Shown here piece by piece: positions 1 to 10,029 of a DNA stretch of 64,000 nt. Under the pieces are notes generated by a model that made no database searches, was not told where the DNA came from, and saw only the letters and a list, made by a program, of their open reading frames with translations. Source of the DNA: Symbiodinium natans (lineage: Eukaryota; Sar; Dinophyceae; Suessiales; Symbiodiniaceae); contig CAJNDS010002725.1 in assembly GCA_905221605.1 (NCBI GenBank), positions 135,294 through 199,293 on the forward strand. Direction: 5' to 3'. Each line of letters starts with the position of its first letter. Position 1 is the first letter of the stretch. Position numbers and translations under genes: made by a program.

Positions 1-3000
1 ACGATAGGGGCACAAAACAAATTACCCAACTGGGCTACTCTCCGAGAGTCGAGCAAGGAATCGGTCAGCTTGCCGTCCTCACCGACGATCATCGAGGCGA
101 TGTAAAAGTTCGCCCGCCGCTTGCCGTTCTTGACGTTCTTCGATCGCCAGATGAGCCTTACTTGGAGGTTCATGGTACATATTCACCAAGTACAACCCAC
201 TTATAAGCCCCTCAAGTGCCGGAACATGGCTATAAGTACAGGTATAAGTACAGTTCTTGACGTTCTGAGATCGCCAGATGAGCCTTTTTCGTTGCTGATT
301 GGGATGTTCCCCCTTATACTAACAGCTCCTTAAGTAGGGATCATAATAGGGCGTACTCTAATCCCGATTAAGGGTAGCCCGAAAAGTGTAAAAAGTGCAA
401 AGTGCACTCATTCAGCTACTAAGTTAAAAAGGATTATATATTCAGGTATACAAGGGGGTGCCCCCCAAAAAGTGTAGAAAAGTGGACTCATTCAGTGACT
501 CAGGAGCCCATCAAAGAGGGTGGAGAGAAGGGACGGCGCCTTCCAAGGGATGAAGATTCGTACCCCTAAGGTTGTACCCCCAAAAGGTTCCCCTTAATAT
601 TCTCCTAAGATGGCCCTTATATACCCTTAGGGGTCCTTCAAAGGGGACCCCAAACCCAAGGGTACAACCTTAAGGGTCCAAGGTAGAACCCCTAGAGCCT
701 TGGTGCACAGCAGGCTGATGATGTCAGGATGGCGACTCCACAGCGCCTCCATCCCGAAGTAGTAGCCTGGGTTGGCCCCTAAAGAACCCTAAACCCTAAA
801 CCCTAAACCCTAAACCCTAAACCCTAAACCCTAAACCCTAAACCCTAAACCCTAAACCCTAAACCACCCTAAGCCCAGAAGCGCGCGCGGTCCGCGCGCA
901 TGGTGAGCAAGTCGTTGAGGATCGCCTTGGCGGACTCCAAGGCGCCCTTCTCCACGGCCCAGATCCTAGTTTAGGGTTTAGGGTTTAGGGCTTGCTGTAT
1001 TGAGTTTACGTACCCTTAAAAATGCAAAATGTTTCCCTACTATGACAAAGGATCAAAGGTGACATGGACTCGGTTCCCACCTGGACACGAAGCCTTGGTA
1101 GCCACGGTAGATCATATTCAAACATGGGTATACACTCTTTTTGCTCTTGGCTGCTTTGCAGACGGGCATCTTGAACCAACAAAAGAGGGAAAATGGGTAC
1201 CCAGCTGGGCTTCCAAGGCAAGCTAGACCCTTTTCTGCTCTTGGTTACTTTGTGTAAGGGATCGAACGAAGCCTAAACCCTAAACCCTAACTAAACTTAA
1301 CCCCAAACCCTAAACCCTAAACCCTAGACCCTAGACCCTAGACCCTAGACCCTAAACTCTAAACCCTAAACCCTAGACCCTACTTAACTCTGAACCCTAA
1401 ACCAAGAGGCAGGATCACCTCGCGCTCCCCTCGCGGCGCGCTCGCCACCGCCAGCTGCATGGCTTTGGTGGTGTTCCTCTGGCTGGCTCTTGGTAGGGTT
1501 TAGGGTTTAGGGTTTAGGGTTTAGGGTTTAGGGTTTAGGGTTTAGGGTTTAGGGTTTAGGGTTTAGGGTTTAGGGTTTAGGGTTTAGGGTTTAGGGTTTA
1601 GGGTTTAGGGTTTAGGGTTTAGGGTTTAGGGTTTGGGGGAATGAGGTACCCTTTCTCGAATCCCTTATAGGGTATATATCGGACCCTAAAAGAACCTTAC
1701 AGGGCTTACGGGGATTATACGGGGTACCTCATAATCCCTTAAAGGGTAGATATATAGGGCCCTTCTGATCCCTCAAAGGGATTCTGTAGGGTCCCATGTC
1801 ATCCCTGAAAGGGTCTATCTAGGACCCTGCATAATCCCTTAAAGGATATATGTAGGGCCGTGTACTTCCCTTAAGGGTATAATTATATAGGGCGCTCATA
1901 ATCCCTTAAACTTAAAGGGTAAATGCGGGGCCCTCTTCTTCCCACATTCCCTACAAGCCGAAACCCTAAACCCTAAACCCTCAACCCTGAACCAGAGGGG
2001 TTCCTGTTGATGGCGATGATGACCGGCGTGGAACCCTCCGCCAAAGTGCGGATGAAGATCCGGCCGATGAGATCCTTGTTTGCCGGCTTAGGGTTTAGGG
2101 ATTAGGGCTTAGGGTTTAGGGTTGAGGTGATCAACCATATGACAATCAGGGCACCCTTTTTTGGCGTTGGTTGCTTTATAAGTTACAAGGGTTGGGTACT
2201 TTATAGGGGTAAAATAACCAAAAAAACGTAACTTGTTTTATGAGTTATGAGGGTTGGTGACTTACAATCTGGGCATCCATATCGAAAAAACAAAGGGTAC
2301 AAGGCTACCACGGGGCTGCTAAACCCTAAACCCTAAACCCTAAACCCTAAACCCTAAACCCTAAACCCTAAACCCTAAACCCAAGGATCTAAGGTCCACC
2401 AGAGGCCGTCGTGCAAGGCCTCATCCGGGCAGTTTTCCTTGATGTTTTCCATGAAGGCCTGGACGAAGGGGCGCACCAAGTCCTCAGGGTTTAGGGTGTA
2501 GGGTTTAGGGTTTAGGGTTTATTGTTTAGGGCTAGGGTTTAGGGTTTAGGGTTTAGGGTTCAGGGTTCAGGGTTCAGGGTTTAGGGTTCAGGGTTCAGGG
2601 TTTAGGGTTAGGGGGCGCAGCAAGTCCTCAGGAACGCCATGCCCTGCGTGTAGCAGCCCTAAGGCCGAGAGGGCGATCACAGCTTGGTGTGTCTTGGTGT
2701 AGATGTCCGACATGATGGTTAGGATCCTTCCCATGGTGTGCTTGAGTAGGGTTTAGGGTTTAGGGTTTAGGGTTTAGGGTTTAGGGTTTAGGGTTTAGGG
2801 TTTAGGGTTTAGGGTTTAGGGTTTAGGGTTTAGGGTTTAGGGCTTCATGGTCAAGATCCTTCCCATGATGTACTTGAGGCGCTTGTTGGCGGCCCTGAGG
2901 TAGAGCTGCGACTCCTCAATGGCTGCTCTTAGCAGGGTAGCTATGACTTAAAATTTCTAGCTGCCTTATTAAGAAGCCCAATAAACCCTTTGGGGTGTAG

Positions 3001-4624
3001 GGTTTGGGGTTTAGGGTTCTAAAGTTACCGTAAAGCACCACAGAGTCCTCGCATTGCGAGAAGAAGGTGTCGAAGACCTTCAGCTTAAAGTCCTCCGTGG
3101 TCTGCTCATCCATGCGGGCAAGGAAAGACCTGTGGGTTGACGAGAAGAAGGGTGCCACTTCTTGGGGTCCCTATTGTAAGGGAGTCCTACGATTTTGGGG
3201 GCCCTAAACCCTAAACCCTAAACCCGAAACCCTAAACCCTAAACCCGAAAATCCCACCTCAAGCACTGGTGGTTGTGCAAGGGCATGTGCTTGTTCTCCT
3301 CGACCTTTCTCCGGGCTGCTGCGAAGAAACTGAGAACAAGGTGCCAGGAAAAAAACCCTGAACTCTTAATGCCCTGCACCCTAACCACCCTTCACCCTAA
3401 CCACCCTAAACCCTAACCCTAAACCCTAAAGCCTAAACCCTAAACCCTTACCCCCGCCAAGCGTAGGTGCCTTCTTCTCCACGATGCCCCAGAACCAAGC
3501 CCAGGCATTCTCGTGGTCTGTGCACCATGTGGTGGGCAGGAGAGACCGGAGGCTGGCAAACCTCTGATTCAGGGGTTTAGGGTTTAGGGCTTAGGCCTTA
3601 GGGCTAAGGTTTAGGGATTAGGGATTAGGGCACAAGGAACTTCAGAGAAGTTGAGCGACCACAAAATGCTACATTGGCAAAGCGATGCGGATTCCTGATG
3701 TTCGTAGCTCTTGGATTAAACCCCTTAAACCCTAAACCCTAAACCTTAAACCCTAAACCCTAAACCCTAAACCCTAAGCCTCAAACCCTATAGAAACCCT
3801 GAGTTCCTGTCGCAGCCAGGAAGCATGACCGAGCGGAACTCCTTGAGGTTGACTTTGTCATACTTGGCCAGGGTCAACATCAGCACATCCTTACCGGTTC
3901 TTTGGGTTTAGGGTTTAGGGTTTAGGGTTTAGGGTTTAGGGTTTAGGGTTTAGGGTTTAGGGTTTAGGGTTTAGGGACGTAGGCTTCCCAGAAGAAAGGT
4001 AATTTATGTAGGGGAGCAGAAGGTATCCAATTGCCTAATTGCCCTAATCCATCACCCTAAGCCCTAAACCCTAAGCCCCAAACCCTAAACCCTGAACCCA
4101 ACTCCAAACAACGCAAAAGCGTCGCAGTCTTCTTGCACGCGGTCAATGTTGCCGATGTAGGGGACCAAGGATTCCATAGCGTAGAGCATATCAGCAAACC
4201 TTAAAGGGCAGTTTGGGGTGTGGGGTTTAGGGTTTAGGGTTGAAGGTTTGAGGGTTTCGGGTTTACAGTGTTTACGGGGTTTGCAGGGTTTATAGGACCG
4301 AATTTAGTTCAAGGTTTAGCCAGCGTTTTGGATACTTAGAGGGGTTAGAGTTTAGGGTTTTTAGGGGTGAGTAAGCTTAGGGTTTAAGTTTTTGGGGTAT
4401 GTAGGGGTAATTCGGTTTAGGGCGTAAGGTTTAGGCATTTAGGGTTCAGGATCATAAAGGGCTGTCGGAGAGTTGCCTAGAATAACTTAAGGGCCATTTT
4501 GGGGTTTTGAAAAGGTAATTTAAGGGCTAAGCAAGGCTCATCCAAGGGTAGTTGGGGTAACCACTGCATATTAAAACGTTTTTCAAGGGGCAATTAAAAA
4601 GCGTGTGTAAGGAAAGATAAGCCG

Positions 4625-4667
<43 letters not shown>

Positions 4668-7600
4668 TTTAAGGCTTTGGGTTTTCAGGCGATTCGTGCG
4701 CACCAACAGTGGTTGAAAAGGCTACCCGAAACCCTAAACTTTCCAAGCACTAAACCCTTAACTTTACAAACCCTAAACCCTAAACCCTAAACCCTAAACC
4801 CTAAACCCTAAACCCTTCGCCACAGAAGCCACATGCGGTCGCCGGTGCCCATGACAGCGGCGTTGAACCGAGCCATAGCTGCGAATGTCTTCGGGATGTT
4901 GAGGTTGTCGTTGTCCTTCCAGGCTCCATGGCGCTCCTTGGCTCCAAGGATGGGTTTAGGGTTTAGGGTTTAGGGTTTAGGGTTTAGGGTTTAGGGTTTA
5001 GGGTTTAGGGTTTAGGGTTTAGGGTTTAGGGTTTAGGGATTAGGGATTAGGGTTTAGGGTTTAGGATTTAGGGCTTAGGGTTTAAGGGTTTTGGGTTTAA
5101 GGTTTAGAGGCATCTTTGTAGCCTGGGTAGCATAGAAAGAGCATCCCTACAACAAAGGCCACAGGAAAAGAGGTTGAAACCTTGACCCAAGTTCCTTCTC
5201 CTCCTCTTGCTCGTTGCCGCCTTTCTCCATGCTCCCACCGTTGCCTTCCTGCGCCTGTTTCTCCTGGCTCTGCTTGTTCTTCTCGTGCTCCTTGCCCTCC
5301 CCGTCCTTGCCTTCCGAGTCCTTACCTTCCCCCTCCGCACCCTCTTCTTCCTGCGCGGCCTCTTCGTGGTGCTCTTCGGGCTCGTCCTCCGTTTGATTGA
5401 CCTGCAGGGGTGGGGGAGGGGGGGGGGGGTTTGAAACTAGCGTTTAGGGAAGAACCCTCAAACCTAAAGAACCTAAAACCTAAACCCTAAACCCTAAAAC
5501 TCTAAAACGCTAAAACCCTAAAACGCTAAAACCCTAAAACCCTAAACGCCTAAAACCTTAAACCCTAAAACCAACCCCACCTCCTTCCAGCACGTCGTCA
5601 GCAGCTTGATTCGCTGAGCGTAGTGCTCGTGGGTCTTGGCCAAAGAGGTGCCCACGGCGATGACGATTTGACCCAGGCCAAACCTCACTGCTGAGCCGCC
5701 CCAAACCCCCAAACTTGTTGGTAGGGCTTAGGGTTAGGGATTTTGGGTTTTAGGGTGTTAGGGTTTTAAGGTTTAGGGTCCCTAAACCCTAAACCCTAGA
5801 CCCTAAACCCTAAACCCAAAAATAGGGGGGTGGGGGGGTGGGGGGGGTCGGGGAGGGAAGGTCCAGAGAGGAAAAGGGGGAGGGGGTAGAGGGTGAAGTG
5901 ATGAGAGCAGTGAGAGCAGGCCTGAAATAGAAAAGATTGGTCAGGGGCGGAGTACGTGCTAAACCCTAAACCCTAAACCCTAAACCCTAAACGCTAAACC
6001 CTAAACCCTAAACCCTAAACCCTAAACCCTAAACCCTACACCCTACACCCTAAACCCTAAACTCTACCCTACACTACCCAAAGGCCACGTACTCAGCACC
6101 CAAGGAGCTGGAACTCGGGAGTCATGAGGCCACCAAGCTTCGACGCACACACTTCAAACAAGATGTTGCGGAACACCTGGGTTTCGGGTTTAGGGTTTAG
6201 GGTCTAGGGTCTAGGGTTTAGGGTTTAGGGCTAGGGTTAAAGGTTTAGGGTTTCGGGTTTGGGAGCAGCTTTCCAAAATTCGGGGCCCTTTTGTAGGTGC
6301 CCGACACATCAGGGTCCGGGCTGTGGTCTAGGGCTTTGGGCTCAGCCTTGTGGACCACATGAACCCAAAAAAGTTTTTGGTTCACTCCTGCAAAAAAGGG
6401 TTTAGGGTTCAGGGTTCAGGGTTCAGATCCCCTAACAGGCATTATAGTGGTGTAGGGTACAGGACCCCCAATTTTAGGGTCTATTTGGTCCACAAGGAGA
6501 TTTTCTCAACCCCAATAAAGGGACTGTGCTCTGGCCATAAGCTTGGGGGGTAAAGGCTTTGAAACGTTTACGGATTCGAGACTGGCCCGTTTCAGGCCGG
6601 CCATCTGGAAAACATTCCTGAATATCGGCCTCTTAGACCCAAGAATGGGAAACAAAATAAAAACACCCGAAGGGCCTGCCTATAGGAAACCCGAAACCCT
6701 AAACCCTAAACCCTAAACCCTGAACCCTAAACCCTCAGCATAAACTTTCCCAAGGTCCGGCCTTTGGGATGGGTTAGAACGACTGTTTGGACACTACCGG
6801 CTGGTCCAGGACATGGTGACAAGCGCAAGAAGCGCGCGCAGTAAAGGGTTTGGCCCTAAACCCTAAACCCTACAAACCCCAAGCCCTAAACTCAAAGCCT
6901 AAACCCTAAACCCTAAACCCTAAATCCTAAACCCTATAGACCCTAAGCCCTAAACTCAAAGCCTAAACCAACCCACGCCTCGACGTCGGCGGTGGTGATA
7001 TCCGCATTCATATGGCGTAGGGCGATGTACTCCTTGGCTGACTTCTGAACCCTGGGGTTTAGGGTTTAGGGTTTAGGGTTTAGGGTTTAGGGTTTAGGGT
7101 TTAGGGTTACCACCTCCTGAAAGTTTGACTTCTAGGCTCCTTATTGTAGTTTCTACAAAAAAAAGCCCAAAAGGGTGATAAAATCCTAAGAGCCAGCCGG
7201 AAGAAAGCCAAGTCTCCAGGCGCTTCTGCACGAGCTTTGGCTGACCGAGAGCTTGCAGCAACTCCGTTAGGAGGTGCCTGGCATTCGGCGGGGTCTAAAT
7301 CTCCGGAGAGCCCACAAACCCCGTACCCCCTTTAATTCAGGAAGATACCTTAAATTACACAGGGAAACTTTCATATGATTTAAGGTATATTGCTTGCTTA
7401 GGAGACGCCAAGAGCCGCACGTTTGCAGTTTTGTCGTTTCCTACAGGAGTTCTCTGGGCCCTCAAGCCACAACAAATGCGTTTGCGAACCCTGTTGTGTT
7501 CTCCGGCTGCCGACTTCATGATCTACCCTTTAAACTTCAGGGTTTCGGGCTTAGGGTTTGGAAACAAGACCAAGGTCCTCCCACATAGCGCCCCTGCGCC

Positions 7601-9321
7601 CTGCTTGAAGGTCCATGGGTAGATGGAAGTAGGATCAGTAGACCTTCCAAACGGAAGCTATAACCCGTGATAGCCGTAGTTCCCCTACTTGCAACCCAAC
7701 TTCCTAACGACCCACGAACCTCCAAGCAAGACCTTCGAAGCCGGCACTTAGGGTTTAGGGTTTAGGGTTTAGGATGCCGGAGCAACCCCTCTCGAGAAAA
7801 TATCAGAAGAATAAGAAGGCTGAACAAAAAACATGCAGTGGTCTGTAACTTCTTTTTGAAATCTGGACTCGCGGATTGCCTACGGGCCCTCGAGCCCTGA
7901 AGTGTAAACCCTAAACCCTAAACCCTAAACTTAACCCTAAGCCCTAAGCCCTAAGCCCTAAGCCCTAAACCCTAAACCCTGCGCAAGCGAGGTGCCACAC
8001 AGTGCTTGATCGCTTGAGCATGCCCTGTGTGCGTGGCACTTCGACCTTCAGCTTCCCAAATACCTCCTGAGAGGGCTTCTACAGGGTTTAGGGTTTAGGG
8101 TTTAGGGTTTAGGGCTCAGGGTTTAGGGGTTTTTTCGCCACCCACCTAGCTGACACCCAGGCCACAGTTTAGTGTTTAGGGTTTCGGAAGTTTTGTGGTA
8201 GTCTGTAGTCAGGTTGGGGTTGAAGCTTCAGGGTTGAGGGTGTAAAGTTTCATTGAGGGTCAAATTCTGAGCCCTCCCCCCCCCCCCCCTCTGCCACACA
8301 AGTCACACCAACATAGAGCTTTTGTTTTCATATCTTCCTAAACCCTAACCCTAAACCCTAAACCCTAAACCCTAAACCCTGAACCCGTGGACGAAAAGGC
8401 GCCCTTCCTTTGTTCCAAGGGGTTTGCTCAAGGGGTGCCTCGCCACAATAAGAGCCTAAACCCGCAACCCGAAACCCGAAACCCGAAACCCCAAACCCTA
8501 ACCCTAAACCCTAAACCCTAAGCCCTAAACCCTAAACCCTAACCCCAAACCCTAAACCCTAAACCCATTGGGAAGGAGAGGGGGGGGGGGTGGGGCGGCG
8601 GTCGAGAGCTCCTCGCCGGCTGCCTTTGGCCCTCCCAAGCGCTTCTCCGTGGTCTCCCAGCCATTCTGGACTTCCTTTTTCTGGTTTAGGGTTTAGGGTT
8701 TGGGGTTTAGGGTTTGGGGTTTAGGATGACGGGTTCAGGGTTACGGGTTTAGGGTGTAAGGTTTAGGGTTAAGGCTTGTCTTTGGCGTTTAGGGTGTAGG
8801 GTTTAGGGGTCAGGGATGATTTTTTCTGACATTTAGGGTTTAGTTTTGTTTTCTCCATTTAGGGTTTAGGGTTAAGTTTTTGTGCCGTATTGGGTTTAGA
8901 GGGTGTAGGGTTTATTGTTTGGAGGGTTTAGGGCTTCGGGCTTATAGGTAAACCCTAAACCCTAGACCCTAAACCATAAACCCTACACCCTAAACCCTTC
9001 GGTTTAGTCTGCCGTCGCTTTTCAACTCAGTGTCTTTGGGGACAGGCGCCGTTGGGCTTCAGGTAAAGGACTTTGGTGCCCAGGCGATTCTCAAGAGGGT
9101 TAGGGTTTAGGGCTTGGGGTTTAGGGTTTAGGGTTTACTTGGAGATTCATGGTACCCAACTGTACTTATAAACCACTTATGAGCCCCCTAAAATGTTTAC
9201 AAGTGCAGCTACACTTGGCTACCATGAACCTCCAAGTTGGGTTCAGGGGACATCCCTTAAGGTCCTTGATGGTGTACTCGTCCAGGTCGATGGTGGAGAG
9301 AAGACGGCTCGCCTCTTCCAT
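1..9321 (-). CDS. Large multi-exon gene with globin-like modules, 3' end outside window
   Basis: At least 20 short minus-strand exons read in one direction between telomere-repeat introns. The first has an ATG at 9321-9319. Approximate exons in gene order are 9253-9321, 9040-9098, 8598-8683, 7984-8073, 7212-7289, 6969-7044, 6098-6181, 5579-5684, 5182-5403, 4818-4952, 4101-4198, 3800-3893, 3457-3565, 3254-3330, 3024-3145, 2843-2935, 2612-2745, 2390-2487, 1993-2098, 1406-1490, 873-966, 702-777 and 40-159. The middle exons resemble repeated globin-fold modules seen in dinoflagellate predicted proteins (family recollection, not a search). Gene unity is inferred from strand, spacing and module order. 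Exon edges are good to roughly 10 bases, and the first five exons could belong to a separate gene. No stop codon is seen, so the gene continues past position 1. Confidence 0.6.
40..2098 (-). CDS. C-terminal exons of the globin-like gene (partial)
   Basis: Minus-strand exons read DLIGRIFIRTLAEGSTPVII (1993-2098), TTKAMQLAVASAPRGEREVI (1406-1490), EKGALESAKAILNDLLTMRA (873-966), GYYFGMEALWSRHPDIISLL (702-777) and RRANFYIASMIVGEDGKLTD (40-159). The string GALESAKAILNDLLTMRADR...YYFGMEALWSRHPDI...LIWRS recalls a region recurrent in large dinoflagellate proteins. I cannot assign a function. The 5' 34 nt of the last exon occur twice (126-159 and 253-286), each preceded by an inverted-repeat element. 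The gene runs off the window. Confidence 0.5.
301..700. repeat. Intron block with family-C left end and ACCCTAAGGG palindromes
   Basis: The block begins with GGGATGTTCCCCCTTATACT, the signature of family C, and continues with AT-rich sequence and degenerate heptamers. Around 560-690 there are several short palindromic units built on CCCTTAAGGGT and ACCCCTAAGG. I see no exon between the duplicated exon head (253-286) and the exon at 702-777. Confidence 0.4.
787..866. repeat. Telomere-type array (CCCTAAA)n
   Basis: About eleven nearly perfect CCCTAAA heptamers lie inside an intron, directly next to the exon at 873-966. The intron on the other side of that exon starts with TTTAGGG (967-989). 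On the plus strand the exon is therefore preceded by CCCTAAA and followed by TTTAGGG, a layout repeated through the window. Confidence 0.9.
1495..1632. repeat. Telomere-type array (TTTAGGG)n
   Basis: About 19 uninterrupted TTTAGGG units follow directly on the exon at 1406-1490. The array is one end of a 500-bp intron whose other end (1965-1985) carries CCCTAAA, so the intron ends are inverted repeats of each other. Confidence 0.9.
1638..1960. repeat. Family-B palindromic monomers AATCCCTTAAAGGGTA
   Basis: At least six variants of the palindrome ATCCCTTAAAGGGTATATA separated by GGGCCC or GGACCC spacers lie between two telomeric tracts. The opening GGGGAATGAGGTACCC matches the family-B intron elements at 53734-53914 and 54710-54797. 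The same monomer recurs in the cysteine synthase intron at about 53456-53590. No exon is seen. Confidence 0.6.
2321..2383. repeat. Telomere-type array (CCCTAAA)n
   Basis: Nine CCCTAAA units end at the exon 2390-2487. Upstream (2150-2315) is a degenerate family-A-like body with GGGCACCCTTTTTTGG and AAGGCTACCA. Confidence 0.85.
2390..3893 (-). CDS. Globin-like module exons, second set
   Basis: Minus-strand exons read VLMLTLAKYDKVNLKEFRSV (3800-3893), TTWCTDHENAWAWFWGIVEK (3457-3565), ARRKVEENKHMPLHNHQCL (3254-3330), LKVFDTFFSQCEDSVVLYGN (3024-3145), EESQLYLRAANKRLKYIMGR (2843-2935), ALGLLHAGHGVPEDLLRP (2612-2745) and FVQAFMENIKENCPDEALHD (2390-2487). The segment LGLLHAGHGVPEDLLRPFVQ resembles a globin F-helix region with a candidate proximal His. 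The TTW..DHENAWAW phrase resembles the end of a preceding module. Two intron junctions here are flanked by direct repeats of exon sequence (see findings). A function in haem or ligand binding is an inference. Confidence 0.55.
2748..2843. repeat. Telomere-only intron (TTTAGGG)n flanked by direct exon repeats
   Basis: About 13 TTTAGGG units make up practically the whole intron between the exons ending LKYIMGRILTMK and starting LKHTMGRILTIMSD. The flanks are a 33-bp direct repeat (28 of 33 identical by eye). On the sense strand the intron is (CCCTAAA)n. Confidence 0.8.
4101..5684 (-). CDS. Globin-like module exons, first set
   Basis: Minus-strand exons 5579-5684 (QIVIAVGTSLAKTHEHYAQR), 4818-4952 (LNIPKTFAAMARFNAAVMGT) and 4101-4198 (FADMLYAMESLVPYIGNIDR) carry motifs I associate with the globin-like repeat proteins of dinoflagellates. 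The phrases NIPKTFAAMARFNAAVMG and AMESLVPYIGNID look like conserved inter-helix stretches of that family. The acidic exon 5182-5403 lies between the first and second. The intron at 4199-4817 holds a (GT)n tract and degenerate telomeric DNA. Confidence 0.5.
4628..4668. repeat. (GT)n microsatellite
   Basis: A GT dinucleotide run of about 19 units lies in an intron of the globin-like gene. Confidence 0.9.
5182..5403 (-). CDS. Acidic/Gln-Lys low-complexity exon
   Basis: The minus strand reads a long charged segment, for example EDEPEEHHEEAAQEEEGAEG followed by EGKDSEGKDGEGKEHEKNKQ. Glu, Lys, Gly and Gln make up most residues. It probably forms a flexible linker between folded modules of the globin-like protein. 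A frame on the opposite strand is Leu/Pro-rich and looks like the complement of this low-complexity stretch. The exon sits between a TTTAGGG tract (4953-5100) and a poly-G tract (about 5407-5430). Confidence 0.5.
6098..8683 (-). CDS. N-terminal exon group of the globin-like gene
   Basis: Four clear minus-strand exons lie here. They read KEVQNGWETTEKRLGGPKAA (8598-8683), FGKLKVEVPRTQGMLKRSST (7984-8073), NARHLLTELLQALGQPKLVQ (7212-7289) and EYIALRHMNADITTADVEAW (6969-7044). A fifth at 6098-6181 reads FRNILFEVCASKLGGLMTPE. Each sits between CCCTAAA or TTTAGGG tracts. Exon 7212-7289 abuts a family-F element. No enzyme motif is visible. A short plus-strand frame at 6770-6840 (ERLFGHYRLVQDMVTSARSA) is also protein-like and does not fit this gene. 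Exon limits are approximate. Confidence 0.45.
7110..7213. repeat. Family-F intron element, copy 1
   Basis: The element runs from ACCACCTCCTGAAAGTTTGA to AAGAAAGCCAAGT. It contains TAGGCTCCTTATTGTAGTTT and TCCTAAGAGCCAGCC. Copies with the same ends and spacing occur at 9703-9802 and 55301-55397. Internally GGCTCCTTA and TAAGAGCC form an inverted pair. It abuts the exon at 7212-7289, so on the sense strand the intron would begin near TTGGCTTTCTTCC. Confidence 0.7.
9137..9237. repeat. Family-D inverted-repeat intron element
   Basis: Terminal inverted repeat ACTTGGAGATTCATGGTA against TACCATGAACCTCCAAGT, about 100 bp, with an inner CTTATAA..CACTTATGAGCCCC segment common to the family. It lies directly after the start exon of the globin-like gene and contains no telomeric heptamers. 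It has no coding capacity and must be non-autonomous. Confidence 0.8.
9253..9321 (-). CDS. Start exon of the globin-like gene
   Basis: This 69-nt minus-strand exon opens with ATG at 9321 and reads MEEASRLLSTIDLDEYTIKD, then LKG. The composition is clearly protein-like (acidic, amphipathic). A pyrimidine-rich stretch (CGGTTTTTCTCTCCC) lies just upstream, as expected at a cis- or trans-splice acceptor. The exon is followed at once by a family-D inverted-repeat element (9137-9237), and the next plausible exon at 9040-9098 reads ENRLGTKVLYLKPNG. I do not recognise a family for this N-terminus. Whether it belongs to the globin-like gene below or to a separate small gene is unsettled. Confidence 0.5.
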
Positions 9322-9469
9322 GGCGTTGGGAGAGAAAAACCGGCAGCTTCAAACAAAGGGAGCTCTGGTGACAGAGACTTCGTCTTCGTGGTCACCAAAT
9401 GGCAACTCGCTTGAGCCGTCAGGGGACCAGAATACAGCCAAAGATCATCCTCTTGCAGCCTAGAACAAC

Positions 9470-9650
9470 CCTAAATACCCTAAATACCCTAAATACCCTA
9501 AATACCCTAATACCCTAAATGCCCTAAATACCCTAAACCCTAAATGCCCTAAATGCCCTAAATACCCTAAATACCCCAAATACCCCAAATACCCCAAATA
9601 CCCCAAATACCCCCCAAAAACCCAAATACCCCGCCCCAGATACCCTCAAC
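9470..9650. repeat. Variant telomeric tract (TACCCTAAA / TACCCCAAA)
   Basis: Nine-base variants TACCCTAAA and then TACCCCAAA are arrayed in homogenised blocks, unlike the perfect heptamers elsewhere. The change from one variant to the next in blocks suggests local slippage expansion. Reading frames across it are artefacts. Confidence 0.8.
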
Positions 9651-9702
9651 ACACTAAAGTACCCTACACCCTGGAACCAATGCCCTATCTGGGCTAACTT
9701 CC

Positions 9703-9802
9703 GAACCGCTCCGAAAAGTTTAACTTTTAGGCTCCTTGTTGCAGTTTCTACAAAAAAGCCCAAAAGGTTTGAGCCCTAAGAGCCAGCCAGAAGAAAGCCA
9801 AG
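9703..9802. repeat. Family-F intron element, copy 2
   Basis: The stretch from CCGAACCGCTCCGAAAAGTT through TTAGGCTCCTTGTTGCAGTT to CCAGAAGAAAGCCAAG matches the copies at 7110-7213 and 55301-55397. A shorter relative (AACTTCCGAACCGC) occurs at about 37018-37050. Confidence 0.65.
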
Positions 9803-9929
9803 CTACACACGTGAACCCCGCAAGAACTCCTGGTCCCAGGAGCCCGCAGCCCGACAAAGCCTGAAAGCCTTAACGCTGCTTCTTTCAGGACCCATTTAGG
9901 GTTTAGGGTTTAGGGCTTAGGGCTTAGGG

Positions 9930-10025
9930 TTCCAATCGTAACTGTACTTGTAAGCCCGCTAAGTCCTCTTAGTAGGTTCAAAGTAGGCTTATAATGAGGG
10001 TTATAAGTGCCCATGAGCCTCCAAG
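9930..10025. repeat. Family-D element, partly degenerate
   Basis: The right end CCCATGAGCCTCCAAG and the inner segment AACTGTACTTGTAAGCCCGC match family D; the left terminal repeat is not clear. Confidence 0.5.
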
Positions 10026-10029
10026 CAAT

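Noticed and set aside
1495-1632. CRISPR array
   Set aside because: Regular short repeats without unique spacers of constant length, and the context is eukaryotic.
5207-5434. Leu-rich hydrophobic plus-strand protein
   Set aside because: Complement of the acidic low-complexity exon on the minus strand; Glu/Lys codons read backwards give Leu/Phe/Ser.
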